DNA of 64,000 nt from Platanthera guangdongensis (Eukaryota > Streptophyta > Magnoliopsida > Asparagales > Orchidaceae). Both the position numbers and the translations under genes were made by a program. This document shows, piece by piece, positions 31,653 through 44,310 of this stretch (positions are counted from its first letter, which is position 1; the number at the start of each line of letters is the position of its first letter). The stretch spans positions 63,803,885-63,867,884 of the forward strand of contig CM077161.1 in NCBI GenBank assembly GCA_039583875.1, in the 5' to 3' direction. The notes below the pieces were generated by a model. It was given only the letters and a program-made list of their open reading frames with translations, ran no database searches and had not been told where the DNA came from.

Positions 31653-34579
31653 TGTCACAACCCGTATTTTCTCAACATAAAACATTATATCAGTGTAAGA
31701 GAAAACACATGTCGTGATCCCACGCCATGCAGGGGATAACTACAGATGCTTAGGCAAAAACCTACTCCTAATACTTATCAAAGAATTCTCGAGTTTATCA
31801 AAAAGAAAACATATTTTTAGTTAGTTTTGATGGTTGCATCCCTCGGCTCAGTGGATCAACTAGTCCACGAATACCAATATAAATATATGCTCCGAAAAAT
31901 ACTTTACTTAATTCAATTATTATCCTACATGAGCAGAAACATCCAAAATGACAACTCTTGATATGCATACTTGTATATTTAATATAAGTATGAAAAGAGT
32001 TTTTATGTTCATTAAAATATATTGTCATTTGATTTAAAAAGATGCCATGAGTATGAGATAAGTATAATGATACTTTTATAACTTGAAAATAACTAACATG
32101 AAATCTTAGCATAAATTCTTCCAAGAGAGCAAGTTAATTCAATAAACCATCTAGAGAATAGCATAGCAGCAAGAGAGTAAATCAACATTCTACAATAATC
32201 TATGGTGGGCCTCAACAAACTAATATGAACTCACCAAACATCATGAATGTCTGAACTAAATAAATAAAATAACTAAACTACCTCCCAACAGTGAGGAGAG
32301 AATCACTACAACAACTGCAGAACATAAACAACTACCAAATCTAACTGCTTGAAGAACTACTACTCCGAGCCTGAGACATTCAAAAGAAAACAATATCTCG
32401 GCAAGAATATACAAGTGGTGATAAAGATCAATAAAAGCAATAATCAAAAGGAGACAAAAGGGTTACCAACCCCAAATACAAGAAAAACTGTCAAACTGTA
32501 GCAAATAAGTCATAATATGATAAGCAAAGAAGAATCCTCAAACAGTGAAATAAGACAAATTACACCAATTTCGAAATGAAGTCATATTTTTATAAGATCT
32601 GCAAGAGTAAGCAGGATAACATATGTCCATATAAAAAGAAGAAAGAGGCTGAACAGCTCTAAACACGTGAATCATTAACACATGGTAAAAATATCTCTGA
32701 GTCGGTGGCCCCATTATCCAATAAAAAATATCAGACCCAAACATCTCAACAAGGTACTGTGGCGGTGGCCATGTTGTCCAACACAACCCAACAGTTCGAA
32801 CATCTCAAAAAAAAGCAATGTGGTGGTGGCCACATTGTCCAACACAATGTAACAGTCTATAAGAAAATACAAATCATCTTGTGTAATGATTCACGAACTG
32901 GCATCAAGTTGGTGGTCCTTTATCCACTGCCAACCTAGCCACAACCATACATCCAGAATACAAATAAAACTCAAGTCCAACCTCAAGATTCCTCAACGAC
33001 AAAGTGGAAGGAAAATCCCGAAAAATTACCATAAGGTCAATACTCGACGAATTGACTTCATTCGGCGAGAAAATCCTAAGTCCACAACCATTCGTCAAAT
33101 ATACCAGACGCAGACAGGGGCTACTCGATGAATTTGACTTGGCGGTAAAAACAAAACATAGCGATACTCGACGAATCTGTTTGTCGTTACTTTGATACTC
33201 GACGAATCGATGTATAATCTTCTAAGTACCCGAGGAATTCATTGATAATACTTGACGAATCTCCCATACCTCAAGGAGAAACTCGACAAAATTAACTTGG
33301 CAAAATTTAAGACTTACCAATATTCGTTGAAAAAGACTTGGTCACGGGACCACTCGAAGATTTCGACGCCTAAACCACACTCAACGCATTCGTCGAGAAT
33401 ACCCGATGAATTAGAATTTACTCGGTGCCAAAACTGCCAATACTCGGTGGACACAATGCCAAAACCACTCGACGAATCACACTCGACGAATCACACTCGA
33501 CGAAAAAGACTTATTCATCGGATCACTCAATGCTTTCAACGCCTATAACACACTCGATGAATTCGTCGAGAATGCTCAACGAATTAGACTTCACTCGATG
33601 CCAACCGATTTCACTCGACGGGCTCGACGCCACATCCATTTGATGAATTGACTTAACCTATCGTTGATATTCGACAAATTTTACTTGGTCCAAATTCCAC
33701 ACTTAGCGAATTTCACTCCGACTTACAAACCCATACTCAATGAATACGAGACATACGGACTTCTATACTACCAGGCGGACTTCGGCATACCCGAACCCTA
33801 CACTACTCCTATCTTCTGAGGACGAAAAATAATAGGAAGAAATAAAAGCAAGGAACTTAGCAAGGTGAAGATTCACAACTTGCTACAAAGCTTCAAAAAT
33901 CCGGCCACACGAGCGCTCCGCTCCAAGGATCGGCCACAAGAACTCCTAGGCAACGATTCCTGAAACTTTTCGGCGTAAACGAGGGTCAAGATCAAAAACA
34001 CTAATGTCAAAAATCTACAAAATGAGTAAAACTTATTGCACACGAGTGGATCTCTACGAGAGATTTCCGAATCTACACTCCGATGACGATTCCTAGCACC
34101 AGAACTCCTATAGTCGGCGGTCGAAGGCTTCGTGATGTCGGTCATTTTCTTTCACTCGTGATTCGGTCTGACGGCTTGGGAGAGAAGATGAATAGGGTTT
34201 TGATAAAACGTACAAGCTTATATACATATATATATAATATTATATTATTATTAATATTAGCTAAACATCCAAACAACAAGAAAGCCTAAATCACCTTGGA
34301 TTTCCACGAAATTCGCACCTAGGCTAAATATCGATGCTACAAAACCAACGGCGAAGTTGAAATTAAGATTCAACAAACCAAAAATTAGGTTAAAATTCCA
34401 CAAGTTATAACCAACATCAACCTACTAAAATCCACTGAGTCAAAACCTTGGATTTCCAATGAGCAAAATCACGCTCCAACAACGGTGCCAGTTAACAATG
34501 CGTCAACATATTGCCCTAACTTCATTATTACGTCACTACATAAATTTAAAATAAACATTGAAAAATCAGGGGCGTTGCA
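31653..34579 (-). repeat. Element D 5' LTR (right copy)
   Basis: About 2927 bp, starting TGTCACAACCC on the plus strand and ending GTTGCA. It matches 25083-27997 throughout with about a tenth of positions changed. It includes a CTCGACGAATT array at about 33000-33740. Confidence 0.88.
33000..33740. repeat. CTCGACGAAT motif array, right LTR of element D
   Basis: Same array as in the left LTR, with over twenty copies. At 33478-33500 three direct copies follow each other (CGACGAATCACACT units). At about 33554-33571 a nearly perfect 18-bp palindrome occurs. Confidence 0.85.
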
Positions 34580-35892
34580 GCAACCCTTAGTTATTAATAA
34601 GATAAAGATTTCTCTCACCCCTTGGTTCGCAGATTATGCCAACTATCTAGTAGTGTGGGTCCTTCCAAAAGATTTTTCAACCGAGCAAAAGAATAAATTC
34701 TCTTCTGATTTGAAAAACTAATTTTGGGAGGAACCTTTTCTCTTTCGCATTTGCGTGGATCAAGTAGTACATAGATGCATCTCGAGCGAATAGAGTGTAC
34801 AAATCTTGCGACACTGCAACGAGGGGCCGACCAGAGGCCATTATGAAGCCAACTAGACCGCGAGGAAGGTGCTTGAAGCGGGCTTTTATTGGCCCACTCT
34901 CTTTAAAGACGCTCATACTTACGGGTTCCTGAAAAATCTATCAGCGGTTAAGTAACATCTCTCGTCGTGATGAGATGCCTTAAAATCTATTTTTAGAGTT
35001 CGAGATCTTTGATTTACGGGGTATTGATTTTGTAGGCCATTTACCTCCATCTTCAAACAATCATTATATTTTAGTGGTGATTGACTATGTATCCAGGTTG
35101 GCCGAAGCGCAAGATCTCCCCACCAATGATGCGAGAGTCGTCGTTAACTTTTTTAAAAATTATTTTCTTGCTTCAGCACTCCCCGCGCGATAGTGAGTGA
35201 TAGGGGTACGCACTTCTACAATGCCCAATACACAAAATCTTATCTAAGTATGGTGTCATGCACAAGCTCCCCACCACCAATCAAGCGGCCAAGTTGAGGT
35301 AGTGAATCGAGATATTAAGCATATATTATAAAAAATAAACGTGTCAATAAATAAGAGAGATTGGTCCGTTAAACTTGATGACGCCTTATGGGCGTATCAT
35401 ACGACGTACAAGTTCGCCATTGGTTTTACGCTATATCTATTAGCCACGACAACACATGCCATATACCGGTAGAGTTAGAGCACCGTGCTTTTTGGGCTCT
35501 AAAATTTTCAAATCTCGATTCAAACATAGGCTCTGAAAGTAGGAAATTTCAACTAAATTAACTCGATGAATGTCATGCGAACGCTTATGAGAGTAATAAA
35601 TTTTATAAGGAACGTTCTAATTCTATCATGATAAAAAAAATCAAAAGTTCGAAAACATTTGCGCCTGATAATCCTGTCCTTTTATATAATTCCTGCCTCA
35701 GGATTTTTCTAGGTAAATTAAAGTCTCGATGGTCCAGCCCCATTGAAATCAAAGAGGTTTGGTCATATGGGATCGTTCTTTTCTCCCACCAAGAAAAAGG
35801 CTTATTTAAATTCAACGGTCATCATTTAAAACTCTACCTTGCGGTCGATCAGGTGGAAGGGAAAATCGAGGCCCTCACACTCCTCAATTTAT
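34580..35892 (+). pseudogene. Athila-2 integrase (relic)
   Basis: Continues the Athila-2 relic after element D. Segments: QQPLVINK, TPWFADYANYLVVWVLP, the FWEEPFLF region, GVMHKLPTTNQ, a DKKNQKFENICA region and LRIFLGKLKSRWSSPIEIKEVWSYG (integrase C-terminus, about 35698-35775), ending with FKFNGHHLKLYL. More than fifteen stops or shifts lie between. This is the order expected for Athila integrase. Confidence 0.83.
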
Positions 35893-37660
35893 AATCTTTT
35901 GCCGCCATATGGGTCAAGCTCGCGACCTTAAACAAAGCACTTGTGGGAGACACCCTATAATTATCCTTATTATTATTTTTTGTTGTATTAACAATTTTTT
36001 ACAAGATTTCTATTGCGGTCTTCCCCTCCTTCGCTTGCAGGGTAGCCATCCCCCCCCCCCTCCAATCTTTTATTTTTGTCTGCTTCATACTTAGCTTTAA
36101 ATATTGGGACTATGTTTAATTTTAAAAAAAAACTATAAAACTTATTTTAAAATATCTCAAAAAAAAACTATAAAACTTTGAAAATCTCAAAAATAATTTC
36201 TCTTTGTTTTTCTTAAAAAAACTTATATATATATATATATATAAAGTTATTTGGTTTTTTGTTTTCCTTCTACTAATATTCCAAAAATTCCAAAAATTTG
36301 TAAAAAAAACCAAAAAACCATTATATAAAAAATGAGTTTTTTATATAATTATAGTTTAGACTACTTATGGTAGAATCAATAGTACCCCTTGCTTTATGTT
36401 TTGTTATTATCAAAATATTTTATTTAAACTTAGCTAGTTTTAGTTTTTCCTAATCCTTCTTCTTAATTATGTTGTACGAGTAAATTGTCGGTCATGTTGT
36501 GTTTCTCATTATAGGTAGCATATAAAATTGAAAAAAATATTAATCTTGCACTTCTTTATGATTTTCTTCTTTTATTTTGTTTACTTTCTTAAAAATTCAT
36601 CATCCATTATTTTCCTTTTGGTGTTTAAAAATATTGTAATGTTAGCTTTGGATTAGTGTAGTAGATATGAATTATCCTAGACATTTATTATCGTTGTATT
36701 CATGATAATTTCCTTAGTCTTTATTTGTTATCTAGCACTTATTCTATTCAAAAATTTTCAAAACCTATGCTTTAAATGAATTTAGGAGCATGAAAGTGAT
36801 TTAGGCCATTTTTTAATTCGTCTGAGCCTTCATGCCAACCTTTAAATAAATACTTAGTCAACCTCTTTTGTGCCCTTTTCCATGTTTTACTCACCACCTC
36901 CACTTATCATCTCACCAAAGCCAATTTTTCTATCCTATTAGATCACACTAATCTTTTGAGTTATATTTAAATTTCATCATTGTGATAGAGCTGTGAGATA
37001 TTTGGAGAACTTCAAAAATGGTATGCTCAAAAGAAAATTATTCAAGAAACGTGTGTTTTAAAAAAGTTGTGTTTGGCCAATTACAAAAGAACAAATATTT
37101 ATGGCCTTTTGCTTGAAAAACAATGTTATATCAAAAAAATAAAAGAAAAGAAGGAAAATTGCTTATACTTTACCTCATGACTGAAATTTCTATAAAACTC
37201 ATGCTTTGATTTAGTGCGATTGTTAGCCACCGATGTTATCTTTGAATACCCTTCCAAATCATATACCTATGACATGTCTCGGTCCTAACAAAGTCCTTTT
37301 GACTCATGCTCCTAGGGTTTTTTTAGTTAAGTAGAGAAGAAGATTAGAATAGCTAAGTTGTTAGATAGAAATTCAGATTCTTGATTTTAGATTGATATGA
37401 TTATAATTTATCTCTTAGGGCAGAGTAACAACTCATTGCACTATTCCTTTATTACATTACTTTGATTTGTTTAAAGACTTTTGGCTAAAATTTTGGATGA
37501 TTATCTTTTGTTAGTAAAGATTTTAAAGTGTTATTTCATAATTAAGTAAAAGCTTTAGGTTTATCTTTCAGTTTTTCCTACTCAGAATTTTGCAGGGTAC
37601 TTGTGTGTAACATAAATAAGTCTTTTGATTAGTTACTTTTATGTTGGCTAGTTTTATATC
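35893..37660 (+). other. Athila-2 3' untranslated region
   Basis: No gene is supported. It begins with the segment CGCGACCTTAAACAAAGCACTTGTGGGAG, as often seen after Athila integrase. It includes a C-run (36049-36060), an AT microsatellite at about 36225-36243, and long A/T-rich stretches. No env-like frame is visible. Confidence 0.6.
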
Positions 37661-37680
37661 TTTGCTTGAGGACAAGCAAA
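37661..37680 (+). repeat. TTTGCTTG...CAAGCAAA palindrome near Athila-2 3' end
   Basis: An 8-bp arm pair around GAGGA, widely seen just upstream of the polypurine tract in Athila-type elements. It marks the 3' end of the Athila-2 internal region. Confidence 0.75.
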
Positions 37681-37699
37681 GCATAAGTATACAGAAATT

Positions 37700-37975
37700 T
37701 GAAGATACTTATTTTAGTCTAAATTACCTGGGTGAATCTATACATTTCCTTGTTTAAAATTATATAGTATATGAATTTTGAGCATATATTTTGTTTCTTT
37801 TATAAAAAATTATTCTAACTTAGTTTATTTTCTATTTTTCAGGATTGTGAAACTTTTTGGCCATTTTCCACTTTCTATGCCTGAAAGTCTTTTGTTTCAT
37901 GAGTAGCTAAATGCCTAGAGAGGATGAATATGTTTTTAAGACTTTTTATACTTTATCTATTCTTTGGTTTGTTGT
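37700..37975 (+). repeat. Athila-2 3' LTR fragment
   Basis: AT-rich sequence following the palindrome, including TTTTCTATTTTTCAGGATTG, which resembles the start of Athila LTRs. The exact start is not clear because the polypurine tract is decayed. It is cut off by copia-related sequence at about 37980. Confidence 0.45.
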
Positions 37976-37984
37976 GGTTTGGTT

Positions 37985-38480
37985 TAACTCAGCTTTCAAG
38001 ATCACACTACCAGTACACAAGAAATTTATAGTGGTTCCTCAAATTATGGGTACATCTACTATCCCTCTCATAATTCTAACAGATTGTTAGACAAGGAAAC
38101 TTCTCCAAACTCAGCTCAATGAGCTTACGACTCAGATCACTCAGGATCTCTCAGACTTCTTCAAGTCCTACCTCAGGCTTAAGGCCCTACCACTCAGAGA
38201 AAGTAATGCTCCTATAGCTCTGTGATCAACAGATCACCTACCTCAGACTTATATCAAAGTCCTACAACTCAGAGAGAATGACTCTCCTACCTCAGGTCTG
38301 AACCAGATCCTACCTCAGGCCAAAGCCCTTACCACTCAGATTCACTACTGAATCCTACAACTCAGGCACAAAAGGCCCTATATCTCAGATCCATATTAGG
38401 ATCCTATCCCAGACACACATGACCTACCACTCAGCCTTTATGATTTAGGCTTATAAGTCAGATCTGTTAAGATAGTATAC
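37985..38480 (-). repeat. Inverted LTR fragment of a copia relative
   Basis: The minus strand of 37995-38065 reads GATGTACCCATAATT..GGAACCACTATAAAT, closely matching the plus-strand 38927-38975 in the LTR of element E (GATGTACCTAAGATT..GGAACCACTATAAAT). This is therefore a piece of a related LTR in opposite orientation. It carries about eleven copies of CCTACCTCAG or CCTACnACTCAG at 38160-38440. Confidence 0.6.
38160..38440. repeat. CCTACCTCAG motif array
   Basis: About eleven copies of CCTACCTCAGG, CCTACCACTCAG, CCTACAACTCAG and close variants, spaced about 20-35 bp. No coding role is visible. Confidence 0.75.
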
Positions 38481-38745
38481 AATGAGAATGATTGTTATTG
38501 ATGTATGGCACTAGAGAAATAAACTCTATGTCGTTTTCTTCCAGAACTGAGATGAGTCAGTCCTCCTTTCTTCACAACTCCAAGAATTTATCTTTCGGAG
38601 TAGTTCTGCTTGTACTGTGAAGACACAATAGCTAGGGTTAGCTTGAGCTGCAACTTCTAACTCAGAGAGAAGATCTCTCTGAACTTGCTGTTGAAGATGA
38701 GTAGATGAAACAACTATCTTTCTTAAAATTTTAGATCAGAAGAAT

Positions 38746-39089
38746 GAAGTTTTCTATAAGTGTAGGAGCTTTTGACTCCGAGATTGTAGGAAGTTTTATC
38801 TTCCGAGTGTAGATTCGCTTTGTGGATCGAGATTGTAGGAACATTGTTCTGAGGCGTAGGATTGGTTTTTCAATCCGAGATAGTGGAGTAGCCGAGTCTA
38901 GTTTATTGCTAGATCGGTGAGGGAAAGTGGATGTACCTAAGATTAGGGAACCACTATAAATCTTGCTTCGTCTGTGATTGATTGGTAGATACTTCTGTGC
39001 ATAGATCTAATTTTTATTCCACAAAAAGAAGCACATATCACCTATTCAGCCCCCTCTAGGTGATTTAGGCAGACAGCTAATAACTTTCA
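38746..39089 (+). repeat. Element E left LTR, 3' stub
   Basis: Matches 49383-49725 (for example TTTTGACTCCGAGATTGT, TAGTTTATTGCTAGATCGGTG and ATATCACCTATTCA segments). Upstream of 38746 the sequence is unrelated to the right LTR, and the CTCGAG array is absent. 38481-38745 holds no gene that I can support. Confidence 0.82.
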
Positions 39090-39091
39090 AT

Positions 39092-39103
39092 TGGTATCAG
39101 AGC
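39092..39103 (+). promoter_or_regulatory. Element E primer-binding site
   Basis: TGGTATCAGAGC, complementary to initiator tRNA-Met, lies 2 bp after the LTR end. Confidence 0.92.
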
Positions 39104-39173
39104 GAGATTGATCATTAAAAGGTTAACAGCTTGATCAGATCCTTATATAATTGTCTTTTGAGATCTACCAAAC

Positions 39174-41475
39174 ATGGACAAAGCTAAAGATTTTGCCAAG
39201 CTTCCTTTGTGCACTAAGAATAATTTTTCCATGTGCAAAGAGAGAATAAAATCCTTTATGGAAGCTGTGGATCTTTGGATCTTCATGATAATTGAAGAAG
39301 GTCCTTACATTCCCATGACAGTCTCCACAATAGATTCAACCAAGAAAGTTCCAAAGAAACTAATGGATCTAGATAAAGACGAGATTGCACTTGTGTTATT
39401 AGACAAAAAGGCCAAAAACATTATAGCAAGTGCAGTCGATGACTCCATGCTGCAAAACATGATCCACTGCTAGTCTAAAAAGGAGATGTGGCAGTCTCTA
39501 GTTACCTTGATGGAAGGTACAGAAGAAGTGAGGGATGATATAAGGTCCCTTCTAAATCAAAAGTATGAAACCTTCCGATAAGGAAACAAGGACACCATTG
39601 CTGACACATTTGAGAAATTCTTCAAGATAGTAAATGGCCCAAGGGTCTATGGCAGAGTCTTCACTAACGGAGAATTAAATGACAAGTTCTTGAGATCCCT
39701 AACTAAGGAATGGGGCAACAAGGTCTGTGCCATCAGGGAGTTTGGAAAACTAGCCGAGACAGACCCACAGAATTTCTTTGGGAAGCTTATGTCATATGAG
39801 CTTCAACTTAACACCAGAAAGGCTGAAGAAGAGAAGAGTAGGTCTGCATTCAAAGAGAAGTCTGTTGCTTTAAAGGCAGAAACCTCAAAGAAGTCAAAGG
39901 TTGTTCCTCCTGCTCCAGCTCAAGAAGTAAGTGAAGAATAAACATCGGAGCAAAGTACCTTAGGATCTGAGCTATCTGAAGGAGTGTTCTCACTACTCTT
40001 ATGATAGTTCAAGAAATTCTTGAACAAGAAGAAGCACTGGAAAGGCAAGGATGCCTCTTATAGAAGATCACGACGTGATGGTGATCGTCAAAGAAAAAGG
40101 CTCAAGTAGACTCAAGAGGTATACTCCTAAACTGAACAAACATATTTCTACTGACATCAATTGTTACTGCTGTAATAAGCCAGGACACGTCATTTCTGAC
40201 TGCCCCTATAAGAAGAAGGAGGGTGGAAGAAGAGAGGAAAAAAGTCCTCATACAACAAGAAGAGGACAGAGAAGAGCATAATAGCCAAAAGGGCAAGGCT
40301 CTTAGTGACTCCGACTCATCAGAGTCGAGTGAAGAAGAAGAAGCCTATTTTGGGCTTATGGCTCAGACAGATGACGAACAAGAACCTCAGTTCACTGTGA
40401 AGGTAAACTCTCACACTCCTCTTTCAGAATCTGAAGTTTCTGAGCATGATCGTGAGGACAACACTTCTGACGATGAGTCTGAACTCATGGCCCAGTATAA
40501 GCAGTTGATCATGGCTTACGACAAATGTGGCTGAGTCGTGAAAACTCAGGCTAAAGAGATAAAGTCTCTAAAAGCTGAAGAGAGCATCTTGAGAGAAGAA
40601 GTCGCTAAGACTGACTCACTCAAAGAGAAATTCAATAATGCTATTGAAGAATACAATAAAGCTCTTGAGCACCTTGATCTATAAGAGAAAATCATCAAAG
40701 GGTTGGAAGAACAACTTGCTGCTGAGAGGAAACTTGTTGAAAGTTTCTCAAAGCCTAAGACCGTTCTTCCATTCGTTGCTGCATTCTCACCGAAGACCAA
40801 CGGTGCTTTATTAGGCCATGAAGTAGCTCCTAGCAAATATTCTAGGAGAAATAAGGCCCAATGGAAGAATAAGGCCGCCAAGAAGGTCTTGTCCAAAGAG
40901 AAGGGGAAAGCCCCTCAAGATCAGACTTCTTTCAAAAAGGTCATATTTTCGTCAAATGAGTTTGATCTTGACTCATCCTACGGACATGTTGCTTGGCCTA
41001 CCTATGTAGAGCCAAAGTCTTGTTATCAAGGATGAACTCGCCCCAGAAACTTTGGTGAAAGTATTTTTAAGGAACCTTATGAAGAAGTGATCTTCAGAGC
41101 TATGGTCCTTTGAATCATGGTCATAATTTCAAGAAAACACCAAAGGCAAGCCTGTTGTAGAAAATCCAGTGAAGGAGAAGAAAATATGTGATTGTCATCA
41201 TCATGAAGCTTCTTCCTCCAAAAATGCTGCTCTGCTAGACCACAACCTCAAAAGGCCAAGCAGGAGAACATAAGGCAAAGATACAACAGATTTGACTGTT
41301 GGTGATGTGGCAAAATTGGTCACTTTGCCATCGATTGCTGGTTTAATCCTAGAAATGCTGCAACCCCACATGTTGACAATATGAGGAAGACCACTCCTAA
41401 TGCTAATAGTCGTAAGGGGAGTGTTCTAACCCGAGACCAAGGACCCAAACATATTTGGGTTCCTAAGGCAAACTG
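39174..41475 (+). pseudogene. Element E gag
   Basis: Starts MDKAKDFAKLPL at 39174 and shows the copia gag pattern (ERIKSFMEAVDLWIFMI, then RSLTKEWGNKVCAIRE and ETDPQNFFGKLMSYELQL). A CCHC knuckle CYCCNKPGHVISDC is at about 40168-40203. Acidic and coiled-coil stretches follow (40300-40760). A second knuckle-like CGKIGHFAIDC is at about 41309-41340. TAG at 39471 and at least four more stops or shifts break the frame. The two widely spaced knuckles with a long acidic stretch between are a feature of SIRE-type gag. Confidence 0.83.
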
Positions 41476-41482
41476 ATTGTGA

Positions 41483-41970
41483 TTGCATGTATGTCCAAAG
41501 GCCACCAAAATGCCAATCTGGTATTTGGACAGTGGATGCTCTCGGCATATGATCGGGACTAGAAGCCTACTTCAGAACTTCTCTCCAGTCTTGAATGGAC
41601 CAAAGGTTATCTTTCGAGGTTCAGACCGTGGAATCATTAAAGGCTATGGTTTGATTATGAACAGTAGTGTATCCTTCTCAAATGTAGCTTATGTTGAAGG
41701 TTTAGAACACAATCTTATAAGCATAAGCCAACTCTGTGATAAAGGATACATAGTTGATTTTCACGCTGATAAGTGCTTGATAAAATCTGTTGACAATATG
41801 GAAACGATTCTATCCGGCACTCGAAGTAGAAACATATTTTGTTTGAATTTTATTTGTATAGACTCTTCTACACCAGTGTGTTTTTTAGCAAAAGATAGTG
41901 CACCTCTTGTGACCAATGACACAAGATACTAGCACATATTAATTCCAAAACTATTAATAAATTATTTTCA
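41483..41970 (+). pseudogene. Element E protease
   Basis: Copia aspartic protease with the active site IWYLDSGCSRHMIGT (about 41516-41560) and the following NVAYVEGLEHNLISISQLCDKGY segment, which is the protease-integrase linker. TAG at about 41930 ends the open stretch, and the next part resumes in another frame. Active-site Asp is intact. Confidence 0.87.
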
Positions 41971-43140
41971 ATGAACTTTGTACGTGATGCCCCAAATGTC
42001 AAGTACGTCAAAGATAGACCTTGTCATGCATGTGTAAAAGGCAAGCAAACAAGAGCTATCTTTAAAAGCGTTATTGGCAAGGATTCTAATAGTTGTCTTC
42101 ATCTACTGCATATGGACTTGTTTGGTCCATTGCAAATTAGAAGTTTGGGAGGTAAGGATTATACATTAGTAATTGTTGATGATTACTCGCGCTTTGCGTG
42201 GGTGTTCTTTCTGAAACACACGTCAGATACCTTCGACATCTTTACTAATTTTGTCAGGCAAGTCCATAATGAATACAACTGCTCCATAGTCAAAATCAGA
42301 AGTGACAATGGAACAGAGATGAAGTCTGGGGCCATGATAGAATTTTGTGAAAGCTTGGATATATTTCATGAGTTTTCCTCTCCTCGTACTCCACAACACA
42401 ATGGAGTGGCTAAGAGAAGGAATATGACACTCATAGAGGCCTGCAGGACTATGTTGAGTGATGCCTCACTACTAGAATATTTCTGGGCTGAAGCCGTCAA
42501 CACTGCATGCCACGTGCAAAATCGAGCACTCATAAACAAAAACAACGATAAGACACCTTACGAACTTCTAAAGGGCAGGAAACCAATCGCCTCATATTTT
42601 AGAATTTTCGGTTGTAAATGCTTCGTGCTTAACAATTGTAAGTATCATACTACCAAGTTCAGCAAAAAGAGTTTTGAAGGTATTTTTGTAGGATATAGTA
42701 GCCATAATAAGGCATACATGATATTCAATATAAAAACCCGGGTGGTAGAAGAATCAATACATGTTGTATTTGATGAGATAATCTTGCTGCAAGGCAACTA
42801 TTCTAGTGTGGTTACTGAAGATGTAGGTACAAAGTTGAAAGAACTCAGCTTGGATGAAGCATCTGAAGACAAATGTGAAAAGTTCATCAAGATCACCACT
42901 CCAACCCCTATTGGAGAGGTTAATGATCCAAATGAAGAAATTGTGCAAGATAATGAAGTCACTCCAGTGATTGAAGAGAATCCAGAAGCAAGAATTCTAG
43001 AGCTCAAACATCTGAAGGATCACCCCATGGACCAGATCATAGGAGATCCCCGAGATGGTGTCGGAACTCACATAGGTACAACTAACGAAAATTTATATCT
43101 AAGTTTTCTCTCGCAGGTTGAACCAAATAAGTTTGAGTAA
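41971..43140 (+). pseudogene. Element E integrase
   Basis: Pre-integrase zinc segment (CHACVKGKQTRA), then the catalytic core with all three acidic positions (HMDLFGP, RSDNGTE, PQHNGVAKRRN, where the usual Glu after GVA is Lys). The remaining features, ALINKNNDKTPYELLKGRKP and IFGCKCFVLN, are typical. This 389-codon stretch is open from 41971 to TAA at 43138. The Lys in place of the catalytic Glu would inactivate the enzyme. Confidence 0.9.
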
Positions 43141-44310
43141 GCAAACTCAGATGCATCATGGATAATGGCAATGAAAGAAGAACTAAATCAGTTCAAGCGC
43201 TGCAAAGTATGGAAACTTGTTCCAAGACCCAAGAATAAAAATGTCATCGACACAAAATGGGTCTACAGGAACAAGATGGACGAGGATGGAACGATCATAA
43301 AGAACAAGGCCAGACTCGTCGCTAAAGGATATCGTCAAGAAGAAAGAATCGACTTCGATCAGACGTATGCTCCAGTGGCAAGGTTGGAGGAAATAAGGTT
43401 ATTCCTAGCATATGCCGCACTCAAAGGCTTCACTGTTTATCAAATGGACGTGAAGTCTGCCTTCCTTAATGGTGACATAAAGAAAGAGGTGTATGTGGAA
43501 TAACCTCCAGGTTTCATTAACTCTAACTTTTCTGATTACGTTTATTTATTGCATAAAGCTTTATATGGTCTGAAACAAGCTCCTCAAGCTTGGTATGAAA
43601 CGTTGTCTAGCTTTCTACTTGAGAACAAGTTCACAAGGGGAAAGATAGACAAGACATTATTTCTTAGGGAAATAAAAGGCAAGATTTTGCTAGTGCAAAT
43701 CTATGTCGATGACATTATTTTTGGCTCTACTGATGACAACCTCTGCAAGAAGTTTTCAAAACTTATGCAAGGGAAGTTTGAAATGAGCAGTATGGGCGAG
43801 TTGAAGTATTTCTTAGGGCTTCAAGTGAAACAATCTGAAGATGGAAATTTCATCTCGCAGACCAATTTCACCAAAGAGCTCATTAAGAAATTAGGAATGG
43901 AGAATGCAACCTCGATGAGGACTCCAATGGGTTCAACTATGTCTCTGGACAAGGATGAAAAAGGGAAACCTTTTGATGAAACCAAGTACAGAAGCATAAT
44001 TGGATCCTTACTCCACCTTACTGCCAGTAGACCTGACATAATGTTCTCAACATGTGTCTATGCTAGATTTCAGGTGAACTCTAAGGAATCTCACGATGCT
44101 GCTGCAAAGCGGATTTTTAGACACCTTAAAAGTACGCCAAATCTTGGCTTATGGTACCCAAGAAGTAATGATAGCGAGCTAATAGGTTTTTCAGATGCAG
44201 ATTTTGCAGGGAGCAAAGACGACAGGAAAAGCACTTCCGGGACATGCCAATTCTTTGGAAGAAGGCTTATCTCCTAGAGTAGCAAGAAGCAGAACTGTGT
44301 AGCAATCTCA
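43141..44310 (+). pseudogene. Element E reverse transcriptase
   Basis: Motifs in order: [44 protein letters not shown], then TAA at 43501, ALYGLKQAPQAWYE, the catalytic VQIYVDDIIFG (about 43696-43728) and GELKYFLGLQV. Frame 1 holds throughout, interrupted by two stops. RNase H starts near 44180. Confidence 0.92.

Larger units (their letters stand above)
25083..34579 (-). mobile_element. Element D: old Tekay-like chromovirus with about 2.9-kb LTRs
   Basis: Minus-strand element split into LTR, a 3.65-kb internal region and LTR. The right copy (31653-34579) is the 5' LTR, because the initiator-Met primer site lies at its left end. The minus-strand LTR begins TGTAACGCCCC, common in Tekay-type chromoviruses, and RT and chromodomain also fit. 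LTR copies differ by about 10-13 percent in the parts I compared, so it is the oldest intact-bounded element here. Flanks (GGGCC and GCAAC) do not match, so the target duplication has decayed. It splits Athila-2. Confidence 0.9.

Noticed and set aside
35893..37660. Possible env-like gene in Athila-2 3' region
   Set aside because: No open frame of useful length and no membrane or signal segment visible; A/T-rich non-coding.
39085..39110. tRNA gene at TGGTATCAGAGC sites
   Set aside because: These are 12-base primer-binding sites next to LTR ends; no cloverleaf follows.
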